Positions 20,200 through 29,127 of a DNA stretch of 64,000 nt are shown piece after piece. Made by a program: the position numbers and the translations under genes. The stretch is from Vibrio neptunius (GTDB lineage Bacteria > Pseudomonadota > Gammaproteobacteria > Enterobacterales > Vibrionaceae): the NCBI GenBank assembly GCA_019339365.1, contig CP079859.1, positions 3,100,001 to 3,164,000 on the forward strand, given 5' to 3'. The number at the start of each line of letters is the position of its first letter. Within the stretch, counting starts at the first letter, position 1. The notes below the pieces were generated by a model. That model made no database searches. It was not told where the DNA came from and saw nothing but the letters and a program-made list of their open reading frames with translations.

Positions 20200-20949
20200 A
20201 TGAAAAATACTATTTTACTTAGTCTTGCTGTTGTCTTTTCACTGCCAGCCGCAGCACAAACCTGCGGTCAGCACCTCGACGTTGGCTTACCTTCCTATCA
20301 ATCTGATCACGTCCTTTGCCGCGACGGCTACGCGGTAGGCTACAACTACCAGATGAAAAACGCAGACTGGGTTGCCTATCACATCACGGCAGACAGTGTG
20401 AACGCCAGCTATAAACGCAGTAACAACTTCAAAGAAGATTCTGAACTGCCTGATTACGCACGCTCAACCCTCGCCGATTACAGTGGCTCTGGTTACGACC
20501 GTGGACACCTTGCCCCTTCCGCTACAATGGACTTTAGCCAGAAGTCGATGACACAAAGCTTTTTGATGAGCAATATGTCACCTCAGCTTCCGGGCTTTAA
20601 TCGTGTCGGCTGGCGTATTCTCGAGAAGCATGTCCGCGATCTCGCCAATGCATATAACGAACTGTACGTCGTGACTGGGCCAATTTATCAAGGCGGTGAG
20701 AGCAGCATTGGCAACAATGTCGTGATTCCAAGTGCCTTCTATAAAGTCATTCTTGATCCCTACTTCAACGATGCGATTGCGTTTGTCGTCCCACATCGTG
20801 ATGTTTCCAGTAGCGAACTGGCAAGCTTTGTCACCACTATTGACGATGTCGAACAACAAACCGGGCTGGACTTCTTCTCACTACTTAGTGATAGCGTTGA
20901 GAATTCAATGGAATCCCAGCTTTGGGAGATGTGGCCGACATCAGAGTAA
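20200..20949 (+). CDS. Secreted DNA/RNA non-specific endonuclease (NUC family)
   Basis: Periplasmic or secreted metal-dependent nuclease of 249 residues. A signal peptide (MKNTILLSLAVVFSLPAAAQ) is followed by the NUC domain. The catalytic motif reads YDRGHLAPSATM (the DRGH histidine is the general base), and the metal-binding Asn lies in SNMSPQ-x-GFNR. It could degrade extracellular or incoming DNA. AACAAGGAGC gives a strong ribosome site. It is a single gene ending at a hairpin shared with rlmM. Confidence 0.9.
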   Translation: MKNTILLSLAVVFSLPAAAQTCGQHLDVGLPSYQSDHVLCRDGYAVGYNYQMKNADWVAYHITADSVNASYKRSNNFKEDSELPDYARSTLADYSGSGYDRGHLAPSATMDFSQKSMTQSFLMSNMSPQLPGFNRVGWRILEKHVRDLANAYNELYVVTGPIYQGGESSIGNNVVIPSAFYKVILDPYFNDAIAFVVPHRDVSSSELASFVTTIDDVEQQTGLDFFSLLSDSVENSMESQLWEMWPTSE

Positions 20950-20953
20950 ATCT

Positions 20954-20980
20954 AAAAACGCTCCCGAGGGAGCGTTTTTT
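20954..20980. terminator. Bidirectional terminator between nuclease and rlmM
   Basis: The stem AAAAACGCTCCC / GGGAGCGTTTTT with a minimal GA loop and T-runs on both sides lies between the convergent stops and touches the rlmM stop codon. Confidence 0.85.
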
Positions 20981-22071
20981 TATCTTGGCGAGATGTTCGA
21001 TAAACACTGAACATGTACCGTTATCTCTTCACGATCGTGGTAAAGGTGTTTCGCCTGGAGCTTAAATTTCACTTTATTCTCAATCAGGAAGATCTTGAGG
21101 TTTTCAATATCTTCCAGAACTTCATCGTAACGACCTTTCATTGGCAATTTCAGGTTAAACAACGCTTCTTTAGCCCAACCACTGATGATCCACTCACCCA
21201 TCAATTGAGCAACGCGAGATGGCTTCTCTACCATGTCACAAATTAACCAAGTCACGTTTTTACGTGCAGGCTCAAATTTGAAACCATCTTCCTGATGATG
21301 CTTAACCTGACCAGTTTCCATCAGGCTATCAGCCATCATGCCGTTATCCACCGCGTGAACAAACATCGAGCGCTTAACCAGCTGATAAGTCCAACCTCCC
21401 GGGCACGCACCCAAATCAACACCCCACATACCAGCAGCCAGACGTTCATCCCATTCTTCTCTTGGAATGAAGACATGAAACGCTTCTTCTAACTTAAGCG
21501 TTGAGCGGCTTGGTGCATCTGCTGGGAATTTGAGACGTGGGATCCCCATAAAAAACGGTGAGTTATTGCTTGGCAGAGAATAACCAACAAAGCAGTGACC
21601 AGGAGCGATAAAACAAATGTGCAGAACAGGCTTTTTAGGACTGTCTTTCGGCAACAAAATGCCTTTGCCGCGCATGGCTTGACGCACAGGAACCGTGAAT
21701 TTACGACAAAACTTAAGCAGTTCTTTCGCTTCGTTGGTATCCGGTGTTTCGATGCGGATATCACCACAGCGTGGGAAAGATTCAACCTCGCTGAGCTCTT
21801 CTAAAATAGGAGAAATACGGTCTTCGCGTGGAAGGTCTTTAATCTCCACCGCAACTGCAAACATCTGACGCGCAAAAATCAAAGACTTAAAGTCGAGTTC
21901 TTTCGCCAGACGTTCCGCATCACCCGCCTGATAACATTCAAACAGTACGTAACCAGTGTTGTTCTTTACACGAGGGAAGCCAAACACTTCAAGTTGAGTT
22001 GCGCGATCCTGAATTTCTCCAGCACACTCTTTTTCAAAACCAGATCGGCAGTAGAGCATTAAGTGTTTCAC
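20980..22071 (-). CDS. rlmM: 23S rRNA C2498 ribose 2'-O-methyltransferase
   Basis: Methylates the 2'-hydroxyl of C2498 in 23S rRNA before ribosome assembly. At 363 residues it is full length. An N-terminal THUMP-like domain is followed by a Rossmann methyltransferase with the SAM motif [14 protein letters not shown]; the KDKE-type catalytic lysines lie in the C-terminal half ([11 protein letters not shown]). It overlaps the upstream ygdD by 4 bp (ATGA), as in the ygdD-ygdE pair of E. coli. Confidence 0.95.
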   Translation of the reverse strand: MKHLMLYCRSGFEKECAGEIQDRATQLEVFGFPRVKNNTGYVLFECYQAGDAERLAKELDFKSLIFARQMFAVAVEIKDLPREDRISPILEELSEVESFPRCGDIRIETPDTNEAKELLKFCRKFTVPVRQAMRGKGILLPKDSPKKPVLHICFIAPGHCFVGYSLPSNNSPFFMGIPRLKFPADAPSRSTLKLEEAFHVFIPREEWDERLAAGMWGVDLGACPGGWTYQLVKRSMFVHAVDNGMMADSLMETGQVKHHQEDGFKFEPARKNVTWLICDMVEKPSRVAQLMGEWIISGWAKEALFNLKLPMKGRYDEVLEDIENLKIFLIENKVKFKLQAKHLYHDREEITVHVQCLSNISPR

Positions 22072-22469
22072 TGATTCACCTCTTTAATCTGTAACGCTGC
22101 GAAAACAAACAGTCCCCAGCCAAGCATAAAGGTCAAACCGCCAAATGGAGTGATAGGTCCAAACCATTTGATTGCGGTTAATGCAAGGGCGTAAAGACTG
22201 CCACTAAAACAAAAGACGCCGATGATAAAGCAATTTGCAGCAAGGGCGAAATATTTTTGTGCTTTCTCAACCATGCCTATCCTAAGTAAGACTCCACAAA
22301 GTAAAATCGCTAGAGCATGAATAAATTGATACTGAACGCCTGTATTAAAGACATCCAGTAAATAAGGTGATAGTGATTGCTTTAACCCGTGAGCGGCAAA
22401 AGCGCCGAGTGCGACACTAACTCCGGCAAATATACCACCAACGGTAAGTAACTGCTTACTTTTCACCAT
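22068..22469 (-). CDS. ygdD: DUF423 membrane protein YgdD
   Basis: 133-residue inner-membrane protein with four hydrophobic helices and the DUF423 signature [14 protein letters not shown] near the N-terminus. Function unknown. It sits between gcvA and rlmM, as in E. coli, with an added hydrolase gene here. It overlaps the hydrolase gene by 14 bp and rlmM by 4 bp, so the four genes gcvA to rlmM look like one translationally coupled operon. Confidence 0.85.
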   Translation of the reverse strand: MVKSKQLLTVGGIFAGVSVALGAFAAHGLKQSLSPYLLDVFNTGVQYQFIHALAILLCGVLLRIGMVEKAQKYFALAANCFIIGVFCFSGSLYALALTAIKWFGPITPFGGLTFMLGWGLFVFAALQIKEVNQ

Positions 22470-23079
22470 GACTCTCCAATATAAAATCCGCTAGATGCTC
22501 AACCGCCAGAGCGATATTGCCCGCTTCGGTATGACCAGAGCTCTTTCTAGGTTTGAAACTATGATCGCCATCAGGGATAAATTTCACCTTGATGTCATCT
22601 GAGAGAGCGAAATCTTTAAACTCATCCTGCTTACCAAAAGTATCCCTCTCCCCCTGAAGGATTAAACACGGCTTATTGAGCGTCGCCAGATGCTCGCCTT
22701 TGTATTTTTCGGGTTTACCCGGTGGATGAAAAGGAAAGCCTAAACAGGCAATCGCTGCCACGTTACCATCTTCAGCAAGCAAGCTGGCCATGCGCCCGCC
22801 CATGGATTTCCCGCCAATCACAACAGGTACATCAGAAAACTCGCCAATTACGGCCTGATACGCTTCTAGAAGCTTGGGCGCTCGATCTGGCGGGCGACGT
22901 TTGCCATCTTCGGCGCGTTTAACCATATATGGGAAGTTAAAACGGACAACTTGAATCCCTTTCTTCGCTAACCCTTTCGCTACCGCCGTCATGAAATCAT
23001 GATCCATACCGGCTCCCGCACCGTGAGCAAAAATAAAAACGGGTCTACCTTGCTCACCATCAATCAGAAAATCAGTCAT
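22456..23079 (-). CDS. Alpha/beta hydrolase (KANL3/Tex30-like)
   Basis: 207-residue alpha/beta hydrolase. It shows FAHGAGAGMDHDFM (oxyanion region), the nucleophile elbow GGKSMGGRMA (Ser in GKSMGG), the acid region LQGERDTFG and the histidine GDHSFKP. These belong to the small dienelactone-hydrolase-like group with no known substrate. I start at 23079 (MTDFLIDG) because GAGGAGC lies upstream; the frame is open to 23139. It overlaps gcvA by 8 bp. Confidence 0.8.
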   Translation of the reverse strand: MTDFLIDGEQGRPVFIFAHGAGAGMDHDFMTAVAKGLAKKGIQVVRFNFPYMVKRAEDGKRRPPDRAPKLLEAYQAVIGEFSDVPVVIGGKSMGGRMASLLAEDGNVAAIACLGFPFHPPGKPEKYKGEHLATLNKPCLILQGERDTFGKQDEFKDFALSDDIKVKFIPDGDHSFKPRKSSGHTEAGNIALAVEHLADFILESHGEK

Positions 23080-23980
23080 CAAGTAGCTCCTCTTGCTCAC
23101 TTTGTGCCTTGGCAAGCATCCAGTCACGGAATGTGGCAATGCGCCCCATATCAGCCTGTTTGTCGTGACACACCACGTAGAACGCGTTCTTAGACACTAA
23201 CAGCTCATCAAATGGCGCAATCAGTCGTCCCGCTTCCATTTCTGGCTGAGCTAAGACGTTGTTACCTAACGCAACTCCCTGCCCATGTGCTGCAGCTTGC
23301 AACACCATAGTCGAATGACTGAATATAGGGCCGTGATTAACGTTAATGCCTTCAATACCGTGTTCTTTAGCAAACTGCTTCCAATCTTTTCGCGAAGTAT
23401 CATGAAGCAATGTATGGTGCTTAAGGTCACTTAGAGTTTCTAATGGTTTATTGCTCAACAACAGAGATGGAGAGCAGAGTGGGATAAGAAATTCTTGATA
23501 CAATTTATCCGCACGTAACCCCGGCCAATTTCCTCGACCATAGTAAATCGCAACGTCTACATCGTCAGTAAGTGAGCCTTCATCCATATCTACCGCTTTA
23601 ATACGAACATCAATATCCGGTTCCTGCTGATTAAAGTCGGCTAGACGCGGAACTAGCCATTGAATCGCGAAGCTGGGCGGTAGGCTGATAGTCAATGCGC
23701 CTTTTTCACTGCGTTCTAACACTTTATCTGTCGCTTCTGAAAGCGAAGTAAAGATATCTTTGATATCCAGAAAGTAGCTTTGACCTTCTTCCGTTAGCAG
23801 CAATGAACGGTTACGTCTCCTGAACAGTTTCAGGCCGAGAAACTCCTCTAACGCTTTAATTTGATGACTAACTGCAGCCTGAGTCACAAATAACTCCTCT
23901 GCTGCTCTAGTAAAGCTCAAATGACGTGCAGCAGCTTCGAACACTTTTAAAGAGTTCAAAGGTGGCAATCTTCTAGACAT
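23072..23980 (-). CDS. gcvA: LysR-type glycine cleavage regulator GcvA
   Basis: LysR-family regulator, 302 residues, with an N-terminal winged HTH (LNSLKVFEAAARHLSFTRAA to VSHQIKALEEFLGLKLFRR) and a C-terminal effector domain. It activates or represses the glycine cleavage operon depending on glycine and purines, and switches on the GcvB small RNA. The divergent GcvB gene starting about 60 bp away confirms the identity. Confidence 0.93.
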   Translation of the reverse strand: MSRRLPPLNSLKVFEAAARHLSFTRAAEELFVTQAAVSHQIKALEEFLGLKLFRRRNRSLLLTEEGQSYFLDIKDIFTSLSEATDKVLERSEKGALTISLPPSFAIQWLVPRLADFNQQEPDIDVRIKAVDMDEGSLTDDVDVAIYYGRGNWPGLRADKLYQEFLIPLCSPSLLLSNKPLETLSDLKHHTLLHDTSRKDWKQFAKEHGIEGINVNHGPIFSHSTMVLQAAAHGQGVALGNNVLAQPEMEAGRLIAPFDELLVSKNAFYVVCHDKQADMGRIATFRDWMLAKAQSEQEELLDD

Positions 23981-24037
23981 GGCACCCTTCCATAAATTGG
24001 ATTAGTTTTTTTAATCTGAAACATTATAAAATGTCCA

Positions 24038-24275
24038 TTGCCTGACGACCAGAGAAATTCTATATTTCCCCACGCAGCAAGAGCCAGAACGGCTTGATTC
24101 TTTTTTGAATCAATTGGCACTTTGTTGCGATGTTGTGTTTGCAAACTCGTATTTCGAGTTAGGTAGGTTTCTACCAAGTTTCGCCTCTCTAGCTAGAGAC
24201 GAAACACATACTTCCTGTATTTATTTTGACCTGTCTGTCAAATTATTTAGCACCGCCTAACGGCGGTGTTTTTTT
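24038..24275 (+). ncRNA. gcvB: GcvB small regulatory RNA
   Basis: Hfq-dependent small RNA that represses amino-acid and peptide transporter mRNAs. It lies divergent from gcvA, its standard place. A TATAAA -10 box at 24025 puts the 5' end near 24038. The GU-rich seed region R1 is seen at 24124-24141 (GTTGCGATGTTGTGTTTGC). It is followed by hairpins AACTCG/CGAGTT, GGTAG/CTACC and GTTTCG/CGAAAC. The 3' part carries CTTCCTGTA, CCTGTCTGTC and TAGCACCGCCTAA, shared with E. coli GcvB. It ends in a terminator (CACCGCC-TAAC-GGCGGTG, T7). The exact 5' end is inferred. Confidence 0.9.
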
Positions 24276-24330
24276 ATCCATTTCATTTATCAAGATACCC
24301 GTTAAATATCATGAAAAAGCCATACAAATA

Positions 24331-24360
24331 AAAAAGCGCAAACCGGACGATTTGCGCTTT
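24331..24360 (-). terminator. Terminator of thiI
   Basis: The stem AAAGCGCAAA / TTTGCGCTTT with an 8-base loop lies 20 bp past the thiI stop and is followed on the minus strand by a T5 run. Confidence 0.88.
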
Positions 24361-24380
24361 ATAGATGCTGAAAATCCGTA

Positions 24381-25829
24381 TTAAGGGCGGTAAACTTTAA
24401 CGTTAGTAAAACCTTGGTCTAGCAGGTATAACGCTTGTAAACGACTCATAACACCACGCTCACAATACAGCAAGTATGTTTTAGACTGGTCTAAATCGCC
24501 AAACTGAGTACCCAGCTTGTAAAAAGGGAGATGCTTCACTTCCACTCCTTCAATTTCAAGTGGGTTATCTTCTTCTTCTTCTGGACTACGAATATCGAGT
24601 ACAGTCGCATGCTGCTCAACCGCTTGAACTTGCTCTACTTCAGGAGCCGCTTCTTCAGACTCTTTCGCAATATCACGGATGTCCATCTGACGAGCATCAC
24701 GGACCACTTGCTCAAGAATACTAAAATCAAACTTGTCTTCTTCAGCGTCAAGTTTCGCTTTGACGGCTTTCACTGTCGGTTTCTTCGAAATCACGCCACA
24801 GTACTCAGGCATTGTCTTGGCGAAGTCTTCCGTACCGATATCGCGCGCTAAATTGATGATATCTTCTTTATCCCAGTTAATAAGCGGGCGTAGAATCAAA
24901 GTATCTGTAACGTTATCAATATGGCGCAAGTTAGTTAGGGTCTGACTTGATACTTGACCTATTGCTTCACCAGTGACCAAAGCCTGAATACCAAACTTCT
25001 CAGCGACCAAACCAGCAGCACGCATAAACATACGCTTGAGAATAACCCCCATTTGGCCATCGTCGACCTTTTCAAGAATTTCAGCTACGACCGGCTCAAA
25101 ATCAATCGAGATAAAGCGTACTTTGGCAGAAGAACCATACTTGTTCCACAGATAGTGTGACACCTGCTTAACACCGATTTCGTGCGCAGGGCCACCAAGG
25201 TTAAAGAAGCAGTAGTGCACTTTAGAACCGCGCTTGATGTGTAGGTAGCTTGAAACACCAGAATCAAAGCCACCCGAGATCAGGCTCAATACATCTTCTT
25301 GGGTACCAAGAGGGAAACCACCCAGGCCTTTGTAACGTTTAATGACTTGGTTGAGCTTTTCGTTTGCCACTTCTACTTTGATCGTCACATCAGGATTACG
25401 CAGTTTCACGCTTGCACTTTCAATCGCTTGGTTCAGGCCACCACCAACGTAGCGTTCCAGCTCGATGGAGGTGAAGTCGTGCTTACCGCGACGCTTAGCT
25501 CGAACAACGAATGTTTTTCCCTCAAGGCTAGGACGATTAAGTTCAAGTACCTGCTCGAAGATATCATGCAAATCTTTAAACTCTGACTGCTGAACTTCCA
25601 ATACATGATGGATACCTGGAGTTTGAGTCAGCACTTCCACTGTTTCTTTGTAGAAGTCATCCGACTCCGCTGTAACTTCAATATGGTCACGACGGTTGAA
25701 AACAGCAACAGACTCTGTACGACTCTTAATAATGTTACGGATATTGCATTCAAGAATCTTTGTGAAGCGCTTACGCACAGATTCACTTTTTACAAAAATT
25801 TCTGGATGGGGCTTTACGATAAATTTCAT
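24381..25829 (-). CDS. thiI: tRNA 4-thiouridine sulfurtransferase ThiI
   Basis: Transfers sulfur to U8 of tRNA and to ThiS in thiamine synthesis. The 482-residue protein has the full enteric-type layout. A ferredoxin-like/THUMP part (residues 1-165) is followed by a PP-loop ATPase ([14 protein letters not shown] near 185). A C-terminal rhodanese domain carries the catalytic Cys in [10 protein letters not shown] near 456; the partner Cys is in EYCGV near 344. It is a single-gene unit with its own terminator. Confidence 0.96.
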   Translation of the reverse strand: MKFIVKPHPEIFVKSESVRKRFTKILECNIRNIIKSRTESVAVFNRRDHIEVTAESDDFYKETVEVLTQTPGIHHVLEVQQSEFKDLHDIFEQVLELNRPSLEGKTFVVRAKRRGKHDFTSIELERYVGGGLNQAIESASVKLRNPDVTIKVEVANEKLNQVIKRYKGLGGFPLGTQEDVLSLISGGFDSGVSSYLHIKRGSKVHYCFFNLGGPAHEIGVKQVSHYLWNKYGSSAKVRFISIDFEPVVAEILEKVDDGQMGVILKRMFMRAAGLVAEKFGIQALVTGEAIGQVSSQTLTNLRHIDNVTDTLILRPLINWDKEDIINLARDIGTEDFAKTMPEYCGVISKKPTVKAVKAKLDAEEDKFDFSILEQVVRDARQMDIRDIAKESEEAAPEVEQVQAVEQHATVLDIRSPEEEEDNPLEIEGVEVKHLPFYKLGTQFGDLDQSKTYLLYCERGVMSRLQALYLLDQGFTNVKVYRP

Positions 25830-25938
25830 AATTCACTTCACAAGTTTACTGTTTGCTATTCTCACGCTCTACTGAGCCTAGCAGCTTAGCGTTACGCTGC
25901 CTCTAAGGGCGCAAGATTATACATGAAGCAAAGACCAT

Positions 25939-25967
25939 AAAAAAGACGAGCATTTAGCTCGCCTTTT
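25939..25967 (-). terminator. Terminator of pomA-pomB
   Basis: A hairpin with stem AAAAGACGAGC / GCTCGCCTTTT (one mismatch), loop ATTTA and T-runs on both sides, directly after the pomB stop. Confidence 0.8.
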
Positions 25968-25969
25968 TC

Positions 25970-26919
25970 TCAGTTAGTACTTGGTAGAGATGGGACCTCA
26001 TCACTATAGAGAGGCTCTCCCTGCATAATACTGATTTCAACACGTCGGTTACGCGAACGCTGAGCTTCAGTGTCGTTTGGACCTAGCGGCTGTGTATCAG
26101 CCATACCTCGCACCTGAAGGCGTTGATGAGAGAAGCCACGTACTTTTTCCATTTCCTGCGCGACAGAGACAGCACGCTGAGCTGACAGGTCCCAATTCGA
26201 GCGATACAACTCAGAGTCTAGGCGTTGATTATCGGTATGTCCTGAAACTCGCACTATACCCGGAATATCTTTAACTAATTCCGCAATTTGCCGGACTAAA
26301 GGTCGAAATTTGGGCTGAAGAAATGCAGAACCCTCAGGAAATGCCCCTTTCTCACGAATACGGATATCAATCTGCTGGCCTAAGTTCTCAACTTCAACCG
26401 CACCCTGCTCAATTTCACGCTCCAACGCTTTCTTTATACTCTCCATCAAAGTTTCCAGCTCCTGCGAGAGTTCTGCTGATTGCTGTTGTTCGCTGTCTGA
26501 TTCTGAGTTTTGACTGTCCTGAGTCGAGGTATCGGGTGACTTGCCACCGGTTTGTTTCCCTTTATCACGCTGCGTACCACCAGCACGATCAGATTCACCT
26601 TCATGAAATTCCAGTGTCTGTTGGGTAATATCAATGGTCTGCTGCATGATGACATCAATCGGTGTCGGCTCAGGACGCCCGGGGCGAAATTCCTGAGCAA
26701 TGATGCTTGTTCCTTTAGGAATATCTTTAACTTCCAATCGGTTCTGTACACCGAATGCAAATTTCATTGAACCTGCGATTTGCTTAAACTTCAGAACGTC
26801 CATCTCAGAGAACGACAACAGAAGTACGAAGAAGCACATCAACAGTGACATTAAGTCAGCAAATGTTCCCATCCATAGCGGTAAGCCGGGGGCGGGCATT
26901 TTGGTTCTTCATCTTCCAT
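25970..26919 (-). CDS. pomB: Sodium-driven polar flagellar stator protein PomB (one-base deletion)
   Basis: Stator B subunit of the Na+-driven flagellar motor. It has one transmembrane helix with the ion-binding Asp (LWMGTFADLMSLLMCFFVLLL) and a periplasmic linker rich in Q, S and E. A C-terminal OmpA-like peptidoglycan-binding domain (VSGHTDNQRLDSELYRSNWD, RVEISI) follows. The correct start is ATG 26919 (MEDEEPKCPPPG), 10 bp after the pomA stop. A G5 run (26888-26892) lacks one base; six restore the frame and give 316 residues. Without the fix the longest frame begins only at MPAPGLPLW and loses the conserved cytoplasmic N-terminus. Confidence 0.92.
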
Positions 26920-26929
26920 ACCAACAACC

Positions 26930-27694
26930 TTACTCGTTATCTACATCAAGAGCACGCTTACCTTCGTTAAGGTAATTCTTAAGATAGCTGTCGATAACGC
27001 GCGGGTTTTGTCCATCCTGAATAGCGAGTACACCATCCATGATTAAGCGACGATTGAGTTTTTCCTGATCACGACGCAGTGACAGCTTGTCAGCAATAGG
27101 GAAAAACACCATGTTAGATAAGATAGCACCGTATAAGGTCGTCAGAAGCGCAACCGCCATGGCTGGACCGATAGCTTTGGGGTCATCCATGTTAGACAAC
27201 ATGGCAACTAGACCAACCAAAGTACCTATCATTCCCATTGCGGGCGCAACGTCGCCAAATGCGCGAAACACACTCGCACCGAAGTCATGACGCTCATCGG
27301 TTAGGACAATATCTTTTTGCAGTGCAGCTCGTACAACATCGGCATCATGGCCGTCGACCAATAAATCGATACCTTTTTGCATGAAGTTGTTGGTGATTTC
27401 CATTTCTTCAAGTGCTAGAAATCCCCCTTTACGTGCTGCGTCTGCCATTTCGACCACTTTGGCGATCAAATCTTCTGGCTCATCGACTTTGAACATGAAA
27501 GCTTTGCCCGCAATCTTCGCCGCACCGAAAAACTGCCCCATGGTAAATTTCATTAGGACAACAAATGTCGAGCCGCCCACAACGATAAGTATGGAGGTTA
27601 CATCGATGAACATCATTATGCTTCCGCCAAGAATCATCGCCATGATGACGAAAGCAAAGCCGCCAATGAGCCCTATCAGCGTTGCTAAATCCAC
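26930..27694 (-). CDS. pomA: Sodium-driven polar flagellar stator protein PomA
   Basis: Stator A subunit (MotA family), 254 residues, the exact length usual for vibrio PomA. It has four transmembrane helices (starting MDLATLIGLIGGFAFVIMAM) and a cytoplasmic loop with the charged residues that contact FliG (ERHDFGASVFRAFGDVAPAMGMIGT region). With PomB it forms the channel that couples Na+ flow to rotation. Divergent from xseB with about 264 bp between; the sequence there shows no clear motif. Confidence 0.96.
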   Translation of the reverse strand: MDLATLIGLIGGFAFVIMAMILGGSIMMFIDVTSILIVVGGSTFVVLMKFTMGQFFGAAKIAGKAFMFKVDEPEDLIAKVVEMADAARKGGFLALEEMEITNNFMQKGIDLLVDGHDADVVRAALQKDIVLTDERHDFGASVFRAFGDVAPAMGMIGTLVGLVAMLSNMDDPKAIGPAMAVALLTTLYGAILSNMVFFPIADKLSLRRDQEKLNRRLIMDGVLAIQDGQNPRVIDSYLKNYLNEGKRALDVDNE

Positions 27695-27958
27695 AAAGCA
27701 CTCCTCATGCTATCTTTTAAGCTATCTGGTAAATTATATCGGCAACATCTTCAGATCTTTAGTGTTTTATTGGTATCGTACTCACACAAATATAGATGTT
27801 ATAGCGACATAGTAAACCAGACTAAAGCCGTGACGTGACCTTTATAAGATAATATTGACCGCGCCACCTCGATTTTTCTGTCAATTTTCCTCGGTTAAAT
27901 TTGACCATCATTACCTGCTAAGGTAAGTTTCGTGCATCTTTTCAAATGTAGAAATATT

Positions 27959-28201
27959 ATGGCGAGCAAGAAACCTGAAAACATGTCCTTTGAGGCAGCA
28001 ATTGAAGAACTCGACTCTATTGTTGAACACCTTGAAAACGGTGATCTGGCTCTTGATGACGCACTGAAAAAGTTCGAACGTGGTATCGCACTGGCTCGCG
28101 AAGGCCAGAATAAGCTCAGCGATGCAGAACAACGCGTCAGCATCTTACTTCAGAACGACGATGAAACCCCGCTTTCAGAGTTCTCTACTCAGCCAGAATA
28201 A
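27959..28201 (+). CDS. xseB: Exodeoxyribonuclease VII small subunit
   Basis: Small subunit of ExoVII, which degrades single-stranded DNA; 80 residues. The family core MSFEAAIEELDSIVEHLENG and LDDALKKFERGIALAREGQ is complete. I start at 27959 (MASKKPENMSF); the frame is open nine codons further up, but without family similarity. First gene of xseB-ispA-dxs. Confidence 0.94.
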   Translation: MASKKPENMSFEAAIEELDSIVEHLENGDLALDDALKKFERGIALAREGQNKLSDAEQRVSILLQNDDETPLSEFSTQPE

Positions 28202-28223
28202 TTACCACAGAAGAATTGCTGCT

Positions 28224-29108
28224 ATGCACGAGGCGTTAACCTCTCTACAACAAAGAAACAATCGACAATTAGAACGTTGGTTAAACCAGCTTCCTCATCA
28301 GGAAAAGCCTCTGATTGAAGCCATGCGCTATGGCCTGCTATTAGGTGGAAAACGCGCACGCCCGTTTCTGGTCTATATCACAGGCCAGATGTTGGGCTGT
28401 AAAATGGAAGAGTTAGATACCCCAGCATCGGCGATTGAATGCATCCATGCATACTCGCTTATCCATGATGATTTACCTGCGATGGACGATGATGAGCTTC
28501 GTCGCGGACAACCAACCTGCCATATCAAATTCGATGAAGCCACAGCGATCCTGACTGGCGATGCCCTGCAAACCTTGGCATTTACTATTCTTGCCGATGG
28601 CGAATTGAGCCCTGAAGCGGAAACCTATCGTATAAAGATGGTGAAAGCACTGGCAGAAGCATCCGGTGCCAATGGTATGTGCCTAGGACAAGCTTTGGAC
28701 CTAGCGGCAGAAGGTCAAAAGGTATCGCTTGCAGAGTTGGAAAATATTCACCGTAATAAAACCGGTGCACTAATGAAATGTGCAATCCGACTTGGAGCGC
28801 TTGCTGCTGGGCAAAAAGGCTCTGAAGTCTTACCTCAGTTAGACCAGTTTGCCGACGCTATTGGCCTAGCGTTTCAGGTTCAAGACGACATTTTAGATAT
28901 TATCAGTGACACAGAGACCTTAGGTAAACCTCAAGGTTCTGATCAGGATTTAGGCAAAAGTACCTATCCTGCACTGCTAGGTTTAGATGGCGCTGTTAAC
29001 AAAGCTCACACTCTGTTAACGGAAGCGCTTCAAGCTTTAGAAGCAATCCCATACAATACAGAATTACTCGAAGAGTTCGCCCGATACGTCATCGAACGCA
29101 AGAACTAA
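28224..29108 (+). CDS. ispA: Farnesyl diphosphate synthase (geranyltranstransferase)
   Basis: Condenses isopentenyl diphosphate with DMAPP and GPP to make farnesyl diphosphate for quinones and the bactoprenol pathway. 294 residues, full length. Both Asp-rich motifs are present: [17 protein letters not shown] and [17 protein letters not shown] binds the diphosphate. I start at 28224, 22 bp after xseB; the in-frame extension back to 28080 overlaps xseB and is not IspA-like. Middle gene of the xseB-ispA-dxs operon. Confidence 0.95.
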   Translation: MHEALTSLQQRNNRQLERWLNQLPHQEKPLIEAMRYGLLLGGKRARPFLVYITGQMLGCKMEELDTPASAIECIHAYSLIHDDLPAMDDDELRRGQPTCHIKFDEATAILTGDALQTLAFTILADGELSPEAETYRIKMVKALAEASGANGMCLGQALDLAAEGQKVSLAELENIHRNKTGALMKCAIRLGALAAGQKGSEVLPQLDQFADAIGLAFQVQDDILDIISDTETLGKPQGSDQDLGKSTYPALLGLDGAVNKAHTLLTEALQALEAIPYNTELLEEFARYVIERKN

Positions 29109-29127
29109 ACTAAAAGCGCGCATTTAT

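Noticed and set aside
23956..24177. Minus-strand open frame of 73 codons upstream of gcvA
   Set aside because: It covers the GcvB RNA gene and its promoter, and shows no protein family features.
28080..28223. N-terminal extension of IspA
   Set aside because: It overlaps xseB out of frame and is not IspA-like; the ATG at 28224 gives the normal length.
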